Of a stretch of DNA of 64,000 nt, positions 41,224-48,954 are shown in pieces. The position numbers and the translations under genes are program-made. The stretch lies in contig NZ_JACCBG010000001.1 of NCBI RefSeq assembly GCF_013409645.1, positions 4,090,001 through 4,154,000 of the forward strand, given 5' to 3'. Position 1 is the first letter of the stretch. Every line of letters begins with the position of its first letter. The notes below the pieces were generated by a model. It did not search any database. It saw only the letters and a program-made list of their open reading frames with translations, and was not told the origin of the DNA. This DNA comes from Nocardioides panaciterrulae. Its GTDB lineage: Bacteria > Actinomycetota > Actinomycetes > Propionibacteriales > Nocardioidaceae.

Positions 41224-41949
41224 GTGGACACGCCCGACCGAACCGACCGCCGGGAGGCCGACCCGCGGGTCGCCGACCTCGGCTTCGCACGCGTGGACGT
41301 CGACCGGGCGGCCCGCACCGGGGACCCTGAGGTGGTCTACGGCGCCGGGAAGACCCCCGACCAGGTCGTGACCATCCTGCGGACCCTGCACGAGCGGCAC
41401 CCGGACCGGGCCGTGCTCGCCACCCGGGTCTCGGAGGAGGCGCTGGTCGCGGTCGCCGGCGCGCTGCCCGACGCCGAGATCGACCCCGTCGCCCGCGCGG
41501 TGACCCTCGGCCCGCTCCCGACCGGGCGCGGCACCGTCGCCGTGGTCGCCGCCGGCACCTCCGACGCGCCGGTCGCGGCCGAGGCGGCGCTGACCATCCG
41601 CGTGCACGGCGCCGGCGTGGACCGCGTCGACGACGTCGGCGTGGCCGGGCTGCACCGGCTGCTCGCGGTGCAGGAGCGGCTCGCCGCGGCCGACTGCCTG
41701 GTGGTGGTCGCCGGCATGGAGGGGGCGCTCCCCTCGGTCGTCGGCGGCCTGACCGGCGTGCCGCTGGTGGCCGTCCCGACCTCGGTCGGGTACGGCGCCT
41801 CGCTGGGCGGCATCGCCGCCCTGCTGGGGATGCTGAACTCCTGCGCGCCCGGCATCACCGTGGTCAACATCGACAACGGGTACGGCGCGGGCGTGCACGC
41901 CGCCCGGGTGGCCCGGAACGCCGCGCCCCGGTCGGGCGAGCCCGGATGA
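41224..41949 (+). CDS. larB: LarB, nickel-pincer cofactor carboxylase/hydrolase
   Basis: LarB carboxylates nicotinic acid adenine dinucleotide in the first step of the nickel-pincer nucleotide cofactor. This 241-residue protein has the AIR-carboxylase-like core VAVVAAGTSDAPVAAEAALT, DCLVVVAGMEGALPSVVGGL and PTSVGYGASLGGIAALLGML. The N-terminal part has EVVYGAGKTPDQVV. GTG 41224 is preferred over GTG 41197, which would add a non-homologous leader. Its TGA overlaps the larC ATG by 4 bases. Confidence 0.92.
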   Translation: MDTPDRTDRREADPRVADLGFARVDVDRAARTGDPEVVYGAGKTPDQVVTILRTLHERHPDRAVLATRVSEEALVAVAGALPDAEIDPVARAVTLGPLPTGRGTVAVVAAGTSDAPVAAEAALTIRVHGAGVDRVDDVGVAGLHRLLAVQERLAAADCLVVVAGMEGALPSVVGGLTGVPLVAVPTSVGYGASLGGIAALLGMLNSCAPGITVVNIDNGYGAGVHAARVARNAAPRSGEPG

Positions 41950-43154
41950 CCCCCGGCCCCACCACGGCCTGGGTCGACGCCTCCGCCGGCGCGAGCGGCG
42001 ACATGCTGCTGGGCGCGCTGCTGGGCGCCGGCGTGCCGGTCGAGGTGCTGCAGGCCGCCGTCGACGCGATCGCCCCCGAGCCGGTCGCGCTCGCCGTGGA
42101 GCGGGTCTCGCGCAACGGGTTCGCCGCCACCCGCTGCCACGTCGAGGTCGCGGACTCCGTCACGCACCGCACCTGGCGCGACGTGCGCGCCCTGCTCGCC
42201 GGCGCCGACCTCGCCGGACCGGTGCGCGACCTGGCGCTGCGCACGTTCGAGCGGCTCGCCGCGGCCGAGGGCGCCGTGCACGGCCACGACCCCGACGAGG
42301 TGCACTTCCACGAGGTGGGCGCGCTGGACGCGATCGCCGACGTGGTGGGCGCCTGCGCGGGGTTCGTGCACCTGGCGGCGGACCGGGTCGTGGTCTCGCC
42401 GGTGGCGGTCGGGTCCGGCACGATCCGCAGCGCGCACGGCTCGCTGCCGGTGCCGCCGCCCGCGGTCGCGGAGCTGCTGCGCGGCGTCCCGTCGTACGCC
42501 GGCCCGCCCTCGGCCCCCGCGATGGAGCTGTGCACCCCCACCGGCGCGGCCGTGCTCACCACCGTGGCCACCGGCTGGGGCCCGCAGCCGCCGATGACCA
42601 CCCGGGCGATCGGCGTCGGGGCCGGCGGCCGCGACCCCGAGGGCCACGCCAACGTGGTGCGGCTCCTGCTCGGGGAGGGCGCGCCCGGGCCCGCGGAGGC
42701 GACCGCCGCGCCGCTGCTGGTGGAGACCAACGTCGACGACCTGGACCCGCGGGTCTGGCCGGCGGTGATCGCCGCGCTGCTCGAGGCCGGCGCCTCCGAC
42801 GCGTGGCTGACCCCGATCCTGATGAAGAAGGGGCGGCCGGCGCACACCCTCAGCGTGCTCGTCGCCGCCGACCGCGCCCCCGGCGTACGCGCCGAGATCT
42901 TCCGGCAGACCACCACCATCGGGCTGCGCGAGCAGCCGCTCGGCAAGCACGCGCTGGACCGTGAGATGGTGTCGGTCGACGTCGGCGGCCACCGGATCGC
43001 GGTGAAGCTGGCCCGCCACGAGGGCGTGCTGGTCAACGCCCAGCCGGAGTACGACGACGTCGCCCGCGCCGCCTCGGCGCTGGGGCGCCCGGTGGTCGAC
43101 GTGCTCGCCGACGCCGCCGCCGCCAGCCGCGCCCTCATCCCCCAGGAGCCCTGA
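41946..43154 (+). CDS. larC: LarC, nickel insertion protein (pyridinium-3,5-bisthiocarboxylate Ni2+ chelatase)
   Basis: LarC is the CTP-dependent cyclometallase that inserts nickel to finish the pincer cofactor. It is 402 residues in a single frame, with no programmed frameshift. Markers are the start WVDASAGASGDMLLGALLGA, GHDPDEVHFHEVGALDAIAD with clustered His/Asp, ELCTPTGAAVLTT, ETNVDDLDPRVW and LMKKGRPAHTLSVL. It is coupled to larB. larE (sulfur donor) and lactate racemase larA are not in the window, so the cofactor user must be elsewhere. Confidence 0.93.
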   Translation: MTPGPTTAWVDASAGASGDMLLGALLGAGVPVEVLQAAVDAIAPEPVALAVERVSRNGFAATRCHVEVADSVTHRTWRDVRALLAGADLAGPVRDLALRTFERLAAAEGAVHGHDPDEVHFHEVGALDAIADVVGACAGFVHLAADRVVVSPVAVGSGTIRSAHGSLPVPPPAVAELLRGVPSYAGPPSAPAMELCTPTGAAVLTTVATGWGPQPPMTTRAIGVGAGGRDPEGHANVVRLLLGEGAPGPAEATAAPLLVETNVDDLDPRVWPAVIAALLEAGASDAWLTPILMKKGRPAHTLSVLVAADRAPGVRAEIFRQTTTIGLREQPLGKHALDREMVSVDVGGHRIAVKLARHEGVLVNAQPEYDDVARAASALGRPVVDVLADAAAASRALIPQEP

Positions 43155-43162
43155 ACCCGCCG

Positions 43163-43759
43163 ATGGACCTCGCCGTCATCGCCCTGACCTTCGCCGCCAT
43201 CTTCGTGGTCGAGCTGCCCGACAAGACCTTCGTCGCGACGCTCGTGCTGGCGACCAAGTACCGCCCGCTGCTGGTCTGGATCGGGGTCGGCTCGGCGTTC
43301 CTGGTGCAGACGCTGGTCGCCGTGCTGCTCGGCCACGCGGTGACCTACCTGCCCGAGCAGGTCGTCCGCGCGGTCGCCGGCGCGATCTTCCTGGTCGGCG
43401 CGGTGCTGCTGTTCCGCGAGGGACGCAGCCACCACCAGGCCAGCGAGGACGAGGAGGAGTACGCCGCGAAGGCGACCGCCGCGACCGGCTGGAAGGCCGT
43501 GCTGACCTGCTTCCTGATCCTGTTCGCGGCCGAGTGGGGCGACCTGTCGCAGCTGCTGACGATCTCGCTGGTCGCCAAGTACGACGACCCGGTCAGCGTG
43601 TTCGTCGGGGCGCTCGGGGCGCTGCTGGTGGTCAGCGGGCTGGCCGCCGTCTCCGGGCGCGCGCTGCTGCGGTTCATCTCGCTGCACGTGCTGCACTACG
43701 TCGGCGCGGCGGTCTGCCTGCTGCTGGCCGCGCTCACGGCGTACGAGCTGCTCGCCTGA
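43163..43759 (+). CDS. TMEM165/GDT1 (UPF0016) family Mn2+/Ca2+ transporter
   Basis: This is a 198-residue membrane protein with two homologous halves, each carrying the ion-site motif: VVELPDKTFVATL near the N-terminus and FAAEWGDLSQLLT in the second half. About six helices are separated by an acidic/His loop (SHHQASEDEEEYA). Relatives export Mn2+ or exchange Ca2+. It starts 8 bp after larC on the same strand, so it is probably co-transcribed. The first motif has Leu-Pro where Glu-x-Gly-Asp is usual, a variant also seen in other bacterial members. Confidence 0.88.
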   Translation: MDLAVIALTFAAIFVVELPDKTFVATLVLATKYRPLLVWIGVGSAFLVQTLVAVLLGHAVTYLPEQVVRAVAGAIFLVGAVLLFREGRSHHQASEDEEEYAAKATAATGWKAVLTCFLILFAAEWGDLSQLLTISLVAKYDDPVSVFVGALGALLVVSGLAAVSGRALLRFISLHVLHYVGAAVCLLLAALTAYELLA

Positions 43760-43797
43760 CCGCCACCCGACCCCGGGGGGGCGGGCCGCTTGCCGTT

Positions 43798-43856
43798 CAA
43801 TTGCTCGAGAACCCGGGGGGCTACTCACGAGTAACCCGCAAATCTCCGAGCAATTG
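43798..43856. repeat. Inverted repeat with CAATTG arms, second copy
   Basis: Arms CAATTGCTCG (43798-43807) and CGAGCAATTG (43847-43856) enclose an inner imperfect inverted repeat GGGCTACTC-AC-GAGTAACCC (43818-43837 region). CCGTTCAATTG and CAATTGTTCCG also occur in the element at 4726-4791. It lies in the gene-free 185 bp between the GDT1-type gene and arcA and could also act as a terminator. Confidence 0.65.
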
Positions 43857-43944
43857 TTCCGGAGGGCCGGGCGAGGAGCGGGCCCGGAGCCAGCGGGACT
43901 CCTGACCCCTCGGCGCCGGACCGGGCGCTACTAGAGTGGCGCCC

Positions 43945-45177
43945 ATGAATCAGCCCCCGAGCGCCCACGGCGCCGACAGCGAGGTCGGCACCCTCCAGAC
44001 GGTCATGTTGCACCGGCCGGGCAACGAGCTGAAGCGGCTGACCCCGCGCAACAACGACCGGCTGCTCTTCGACGGCATCCCGTGGGTGGCGCGCGCGCAG
44101 GACGAGCACGACGCGTTCGCGCAGGCGCTGCGCGACCGCGGCGTCGAGGTGCTCTACCTGACCGAGCTGATCACCGAGACGCTCGAGAGCGAGGCCGCCC
44201 GCAACCACGCGATCACCACCGCGCTGGCCGGGCTGCACCTCGGGGACACGATGCGCGGCTACCTGGCCCGGTTCCTGCGCGACGCCTCCCCGGCGGCGCT
44301 GACCGGCTACCTGACCGCGGGCATCCGCAACGACGAGGTGCGCGGCGGCTTCGGGCTGGTCACCTCGCTGCTGGCCAGCGACGACTTCCTCATCGACCCG
44401 CTGCCGAACCTGCTGTTCACCCGCGACTCCAGCGTCTGGGTGCGCGACCGGGTGGCGGTCACCTCGCTGGCGATGCCGGCCCGCCGGCGCGAGACCCAGC
44501 TGACCGAGCTGATCTACACCGAGCACCCGCGCTTCCGCGGCACCCGCAAGATCCACGGCTGGCACCACGAGCACGTCGAGGGTGGCGACGTGCTGCTGCT
44601 CGCGCCCGGCGTGATCGCGGTCGGTGTCGGCGAGCGCACCACCCCGGCCGGCGTCGAGCGGCTGGCCCGCCAGGTCTTCCACGCGGGGCTCGCGCACACG
44701 GTGCTCGCCGTACCCATCGCCCAGGAGCGCGCGACCATGCACCTCGACACGGTCTGCACGATGGTCGACGTCGACAAGATCGTGATGTACCCCAACGTCG
44801 CCGACTCCCTGCAGGCCCACGCGGTCACCACCCGCGACGGGTCGGCCGGCGAGGGCGACCTGGTGCTCGAGGTCGCCCCCGCCGAGCCGTTCCTGGTCGC
44901 CGCGGCGAAGGCGATGGAGATCGACACGCTGCACCAGATCGACACCGGCCTGGACCCGGTCACCGCCGAGCGCGAGCAGTGGGACGACGGCAACAACACC
45001 CTCGCGCTCGCGCCCCGGGTGGCGGTCGCCTACGAGCGCAACCTCGAGACCAACGCGCGACTCGAGGAGGCCGGCATCGAGGTCGTCCGGATCGCCGGCT
45101 CCGAGCTCGGCTCCGGGCGCGGCGGGCCGCGCTGCATGAGCTGCCCGGTCACGCGGGCGCCGCTGCCGGTCGGCTGA
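43945..45177 (+). CDS. arcA: Arginine deiminase
   Basis: This enzyme hydrolyses arginine to citrulline and ammonia. The 410-residue protein has the guanidino-modifying enzyme core: FTRDSSVWV, EGGDVLLL, the catalytic His region MHLDTVCTMVD, and the nucleophile Cys400 in RCMSCPVTR. ATG 43945 is preferred to GTG 43936. The usual partners arcB, arcC and arcD are not adjacent, so it may supply nitrogen or citrulline rather than run the full fermentative pathway. Confidence 0.94.
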   Translation: MNQPPSAHGADSEVGTLQTVMLHRPGNELKRLTPRNNDRLLFDGIPWVARAQDEHDAFAQALRDRGVEVLYLTELITETLESEAARNHAITTALAGLHLGDTMRGYLARFLRDASPAALTGYLTAGIRNDEVRGGFGLVTSLLASDDFLIDPLPNLLFTRDSSVWVRDRVAVTSLAMPARRRETQLTELIYTEHPRFRGTRKIHGWHHEHVEGGDVLLLAPGVIAVGVGERTTPAGVERLARQVFHAGLAHTVLAVPIAQERATMHLDTVCTMVDVDKIVMYPNVADSLQAHAVTTRDGSAGEGDLVLEVAPAEPFLVAAAKAMEIDTLHQIDTGLDPVTAEREQWDDGNNTLALAPRVAVAYERNLETNARLEEAGIEVVRIAGSELGSGRGGPRCMSCPVTRAPLPVG

Positions 45178-45189
45178 GCCGGCGCCGGT

Positions 45190-45221
45190 GAGTCCCCGGG
45201 GCAGCGAGTCCCCGCGGCAGC
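45190..45221. repeat. 16-bp tandem duplication after arcA
   Basis: GAGTCCCCGGGGCAGC is followed directly by GAGTCCCCGCGGCAGC (one base different). A compact hairpin AGCGGTGA-G-TCACCGCT then spans 45219-45235. It fills the 84-bp gap between the convergent arcA and 45262 genes and may form part of a terminator. Confidence 0.6.
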
Positions 45222-45261
45222 GGTGAGTCACCGCTCGGGCGGGCGGTCTGCGGCGGGCCGG

Positions 45262-46479
45262 TCAGCGCGGGGTGGGCAGCACCACGTCGCCGCTGACCTC
45301 GTCGGCGGTGCGCTCGCACGCGCCCGTGTCCGCCCGGCAGCGGACCAGCGCGACCGGCCCCGCCGGCCCACCGGCCGCCCCGGAGCCGTCGGACGGGTCG
45401 CGGGCCTGCAGCACCACGCTCGTGGGTGACTCCCAGCCGACGAGCGCGAAGGTCCGGTCCTCCGGCAGCAGCAGCCGCGTCGGCCGGCCGTCGAGGTGGT
45501 CGACCCACACGTCGGTCATCGGGGACTTCGGCGCGCTGCCGCCGTCGTCCTGCCCCGGATAGGCGTACGCCGTCCCGTCGGTGTTCCACGTCCCCAGCTG
45601 ATCCGCCGGCACGGTGCCGACGCGCCGCACCGCCCCCGACCGGTCGACCGCGGCGTAGACGCCCGCCAGCGCGCCGAACGGGTCGCCCGACCGGGCCTGC
45701 CACTGCACGCCGCCGGGCCACCCGGCCTGCTCCAGCTGCCGGCCGCGCAGGCCGGTGAGCGAGAGGTCGTCGCCGCCCGGCGTCCACACGTGGGCACCCT
45801 CGCCGAGGATCTCGTAGGCGACCCGGCCGTCGGTATCCACGCCCAGCACGACGAGCTCGCCGCCCTGGTCGCAGCAGACCGGGTGCACGGTGACCTCCTC
45901 GGCCCCGCGCACGGCGCCCGAGGCGACGTCGTAGGCCACCAGGCGGCGGCCCGTCGCGCCGGTCGCCATCGCCCAGACCACGCTCCGCCCGTCGGCGGAG
46001 ACCACCGGCTGCACGGGCCGGTCGGAGTCGACCAGCGGCACGAGCCGGTCCCCAGCCACCACGAACCAGCGCGCCCCGCGGTCGGGGCCGCTGGCGCCGA
46101 CCACCGTCGTACCGCCGGAGGAGACCAGCGCGCGGTAGGGCGTTGCGATCTCCCGCCCGCCGACGTGCAGCACTCCCGCCCGCCACCACGGCACGCCGCT
46201 CGCGGCGCCGGCGGGCAGGTCCTCCAGCGACGCCGGCCGTTCCGGCGGACGCGGGGTGGGAGCGGCGGGCTCGGGTGCGGCGCCGGTGAGCCGCGGCACC
46301 GTGGCCACCGCGACCAGGGCCACCACAGCCGCCGCGGCGACGGCAGCGCCGCGGATCGAACGCCGCCGCACCTGCTCGCGACGGCCGAGCAGCTCCAGGG
46401 TCGCGATCTGGACGTCCCGGCGCGGTGCCCGGTCGGCGGCCCGCGCGAGATCGCTCCGCAGCTGCTCCTCGATGCTCAT
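45262..46479 (-). CDS. Membrane-anchored partner of SigE-family sigma factor (beta-propeller-like)
   Basis: This is a 405-residue protein. The short cytoplasmic N-terminus (MSIEEQLRSDLARAADRAPR, about 1-42) is followed by one membrane helix (AAVAAAAVVALVAVATVPRL) and a large extracytoplasmic region. That region has repeated WD/PQQ-like strands (SADGSVVWAMATG-type, YPGQDDGGSAPKSPMTDVWV). The ATG overlaps the sigma-factor stop by 4 bases. The position and topology fit a non-canonical anti-sigma or sigma-associated sensor, as in other SigE-family pairs. No zinc anti-sigma motif is seen. Confidence 0.72.
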   Translation of the reverse strand: MSIEEQLRSDLARAADRAPRRDVQIATLELLGRREQVRRRSIRGAAVAAAAVVALVAVATVPRLTGAAPEPAAPTPRPPERPASLEDLPAGAASGVPWWRAGVLHVGGREIATPYRALVSSGGTTVVGASGPDRGARWFVVAGDRLVPLVDSDRPVQPVVSADGRSVVWAMATGATGRRLVAYDVASGAVRGAEEVTVHPVCCDQGGELVVLGVDTDGRVAYEILGEGAHVWTPGGDDLSLTGLRGRQLEQAGWPGGVQWQARSGDPFGALAGVYAAVDRSGAVRRVGTVPADQLGTWNTDGTAYAYPGQDDGGSAPKSPMTDVWVDHLDGRPTRLLLPEDRTFALVGWESPTSVVLQARDPSDGSGAAGGPAGPVALVRCRADTGACERTADEVSGDVVLPTPR

Positions 46480-46985
46480 TCCTGCTCCTCCATCCGAGCG
46501 CGCAACACACGCAGGGCCGCCGAGGCGGTCGACTTCACCGTGCCGGGCGCGCAGCCCAGCGCGTCGGCGATCTCCTTCTCACTGAGACCCTCGTAGTAGC
46601 GCAGCACGATCACCGCCCGCTGCCGCGGCGGCAGCGCCACGACCAGCGGCCAGGTGTCGATCCGGTCGAGGGGGTCGGGGTCGCTGCGCCCGGCCTCGGG
46701 GACCGAACCCATGGGCCGCTCCCGGCGCCACCGGGCCGGCTTGCGGGCGGAGATCAGGGCGTTGACCATGACCCGACGCGCGTAGGCCTCGACCGAGTCC
46801 GCCGCCGAGGCCCGGCTCCACGCGACGTACAGCTTCACCAGGGTGGTCTGCAGCAGGTCGTCGGCGTCGGCGGCATTGCCGACCAGCAGGTACGCCGAGC
46901 GGTGCAGCGCATCGGCGCGAGCAGCGACGAACTCCTCGTAGCTCGCCACCAGGTGCAGCGGCCTGGTGGTCGTCTCCCCGTTCAC
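46476..46985 (-). CDS. SigE-family ECF RNA polymerase sigma factor
   Basis: This is a 169-residue sigma-70 factor. Region 2 contains SYEEFVAARADALHRSAYLL and DADDLLQTTLVKLYVAWSR. Region 4 is PRQRAVIVLRYYEGLSEKEI followed by ADALGCAPGTVKSTASAALR, characteristic of the actinobacterial SigE-family (SCO-type) ECF group. GTG 46985 follows GGGAGAT closely. It is co-transcribed with the membrane partner. The 123 bp to the divergent cNMP gene show no clear autoregulated promoter motif. Confidence 0.9.
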   Translation of the reverse strand: MNGETTTRPLHLVASYEEFVAARADALHRSAYLLVGNAADADDLLQTTLVKLYVAWSRASAADSVEAYARRVMVNALISARKPARWRRERPMGSVPEAGRSDPDPLDRIDTWPLVVALPPRQRAVIVLRYYEGLSEKEIADALGCAPGTVKSTASAALRVLRARMEEQE

Positions 46986-47108
46986 ATCTCCCCTGACTCC
47001 GCGGACCGCACTCAGGTTCAGTCACGGATCACATCGGGCCACGCTGGACACGCCCGGGCGGGTCCGCGAGGATCCCCACGGGAGGGATCGACCCCGAAAG
47101 GCGTGCTC

Positions 47109-47486
47109 ATGGCTGTCTCGTTCTTCGACTCGTTCAGCCCGCAGGAGGTTGCCCGCATCTGTGCGGCGGGCACCGCGGTGAAGGTGCCGGCGGGCTGGTC
47201 GCCGATCTGGGAGAAGACCCCGGCCGACAAGGCCTACATCCTCCTCCAGGGCACGGTCTCGGTCCGCCGCAAGGGCGAGGAGATCGCCCAGCTCGGCCCC
47301 GGCGAGATCATGGGCGAGGCCGCGATCGTGAACCACTCGCTGCGCACCGCCTCGATCGTCGCGCTCACCCCGCTGGAGCTGGTGCACTTCACCGATCAGG
47401 CCGTACGGCGCCTCTGCGACGAGATGCCGGCGTTCGCCGAGGCGCTGCGCACGGCCGCCGACGAGCGGCTCAACCCGACCCGGTGA
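47109..47486 (+). CDS. Single-domain cyclic-nucleotide-binding protein
   Basis: This is a 125-residue protein consisting of one cNMP-binding (CAP_ED) domain with no HTH. It shows the barrel and phosphate-binding cassette YILLQGTVSVRRKGEEIAQL, then GPGEIMGEAAIVNHSLRTAS. The cassette PGEIMGEAA-(7)-RTAS keeps the Gly-Glu and Arg positions that hold cAMP. ATG 47109 follows GAAAGG. It lies 10 bp before a nucleotide cyclase gene, so it is a likely cAMP effector. Confidence 0.87.
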   Translation: MAVSFFDSFSPQEVARICAAGTAVKVPAGWSPIWEKTPADKAYILLQGTVSVRRKGEEIAQLGPGEIMGEAAIVNHSLRTASIVALTPLELVHFTDQAVRRLCDEMPAFAEALRTAADERLNPTR

Positions 47487-47496
47487 ACCCGCCGCG

Positions 47497-48621
47497 GTGA
47501 GTGCGGTGAATCCCCGGGCGGCCGAGGGGGACGGCCGGTTCGGCGACGTTCCGAGCGACGTTTACGGCCGCGGGGCGAGCGACGGGCCCGGCGGCGCGGA
47601 TCAGCCCGTCGAGCTGCCCGACCTCGCCGACGCGCTGGTGGTCGTGGAGGACTTCCTGCTCGGCGATCAGCCCAGTCTGACCCGGCTGCAGGTTGCCGAG
47701 CGCGCGGGGGTATCGCTGGCGGTGGCCGAGCAGATGTGGCGGCTGCTGGGCTTCCCCAACCAGGACGACGACAGCGTCGCGTTCACGCCGGCCGACGTCG
47801 AGGCGCTGCGGCTCGCGCAGGACCTGACGGAGCTGGGCATCCTCGGTCCCGACTCGCAGGCCGCGCTGGTGCGCACCTGGGGGCGCAGCTTCGCTCGGCT
47901 CGCCGAGTGGCAGACCAGTCTGCTCGCCGACGTGGCGGTCGAGGGGCCGGACCCGCAGCAGCGGCTCACCGAGCTCGCCGGCTCGGTGCTGCCCCGCGTG
48001 GAGAAGCTCCAGAGCTACGTGTGGCGCCGCCACCTGGCCAGTGCGACCAGCCGGATGCTCACCGTCGACTCCACCGGCTCCTCGGTCACCCAGCAGGCGG
48101 TCTGCTTCGTCGACATCGTCGGCTACACCTCGCAGAGCAAGAACCTCACCGAGCGCGAGCTGGTCGACTGGCTCGAGCCCTTCGAGGACGCGGCGACCGG
48201 GCTGGTCGTCGACCACGGCGGCCGGATCATCAAGACCATCGGCGACGAGGTGCTGTTCGTCGCCGATGACGCCGCCGCGGCCGCCGACGTCGCGCTGGCG
48301 ATGACCGCGCGGGGAGCCGATCCGGAGGACCGGCTGCCGCAGGTGCGCGCCGGCCTCGCCTACGGCGAGGTCGTGAGCCGGCTCGGCGACGTCTTCGGGC
48401 CCACCGTCAACGTCGCGGCCCGGCTGACCTCCGTGGCCCGGCCCGGCACGGTGCTCGTCGACCGAGGCGCCTACGAGGCGCTCTCGGGCCGGGTCGGGGA
48501 CGACGAGTCGGCCGGGCCCGACGACGAGGGCGCGGACTCGGCGTACTCCTTCCGGCGGACGCGGCGCACCCCGGTCAAGGGCTACTCCCGGCTCCAGCCC
48601 TGGGTGTTGCGCCGCCGCTGA
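47497..48621 (+). CDS. Class III adenylate cyclase with N-terminal regulatory region
   Basis: This is a 374-residue soluble cyclase. The N-terminal region (about 1-195) holds a MerR/HTH-like segment (LTRLQVAERAGVSLAVAEQM) and helices. The catalytic domain (about 200-360) has metal Asp in VCFVDIVGYTSQSK, Lys and Asp in RIIKTIGDEVLFVAD, and transition-state Asn/Arg in FGPTVNVAARLTS. The Lys-Asp specificity pair indicates ATP, so cAMP. GTG 47497 is used; GTG 47506 is an alternative. This layout (pH-sensing Rv1264-like regulatory half plus cyclase) is familiar in actinobacteria. Confidence 0.9.
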   Translation: MSAVNPRAAEGDGRFGDVPSDVYGRGASDGPGGADQPVELPDLADALVVVEDFLLGDQPSLTRLQVAERAGVSLAVAEQMWRLLGFPNQDDDSVAFTPADVEALRLAQDLTELGILGPDSQAALVRTWGRSFARLAEWQTSLLADVAVEGPDPQQRLTELAGSVLPRVEKLQSYVWRRHLASATSRMLTVDSTGSSVTQQAVCFVDIVGYTSQSKNLTERELVDWLEPFEDAATGLVVDHGGRIIKTIGDEVLFVADDAAAAADVALAMTARGADPEDRLPQVRAGLAYGEVVSRLGDVFGPTVNVAARLTSVARPGTVLVDRGAYEALSGRVGDDESAGPDDEGADSAYSFRRTRRTPVKGYSRLQPWVLRRR

Positions 48622-48624
48622 CCC

Positions 48625-48661
48625 GATCGACGAAACGGTGGCTGAGCCACCGCGCGGATCT
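48625..48661 (-). repeat. Structured dispersed repeat, partial copy
   Basis: GATCGACGAAACGGTGGCTG, continuing AGCCACCGCGCGGATCT, matches on the minus strand the first third of the 135-bp repeat at 26313 and 60147. It starts 4 bp after the cyclase stop codon. The gene-free stretch 48622-48954 (333 bp) holds this repeat and two strong stem-loops, and no gene I can support. Confidence 0.85.
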
Positions 48662-48741
48662 GGCGCGTGGAGTCGTGGAGCCTCCTACCGGCACGCCGTG
48701 GACCCGGTTCCGGGGCTCCGCCCGAGCCTCGGGAAACGCAA

Positions 48742-48782
48742 CGAGCCCCGATCCGGCTCCTGAGGAGTCCGATCGGGGCTCG
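48742..48782 (+). terminator. Strong stem-loop downstream of cyclase gene
   Basis: Perfect 12-bp arms CGAGCCCCGATC (48742-48753) and GATCGGGGCTCG (48771-48782) flank a loop that itself pairs further (CTCCTGAGGAG). It is a likely terminator for the + strand cNMP/cyclase operon. Confidence 0.8.
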
Positions 48783-48833
48783 GGGGCGGCGCCGGCGGGT
48801 TTCCCGCACCATTTCCGCCGTAGAAAATTGAAG

Positions 48834-48875
48834 CGCCCGGCCGTTGTCGACGGGGGACACAACAACGACCGGGCG
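48834..48875 (-). terminator. Stem-loop downstream of DUF5926 gene
   Basis: Arms CGCCCGGCCGTTGT (48834-48847) and ACAACGACCGGGCG (48862-48875) pair over 14 bp with one mismatch. They lie 80 bp beyond the minus-strand stop at 48955. Confidence 0.7.
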
Positions 48876-48954
48876 AGTGAAATCTACGGGACGGGGAGTG
48901 GTCACACAATCCCCGAGGTCGATTTTCTGGGTGATCTCGGACAAGTTGGGGATA

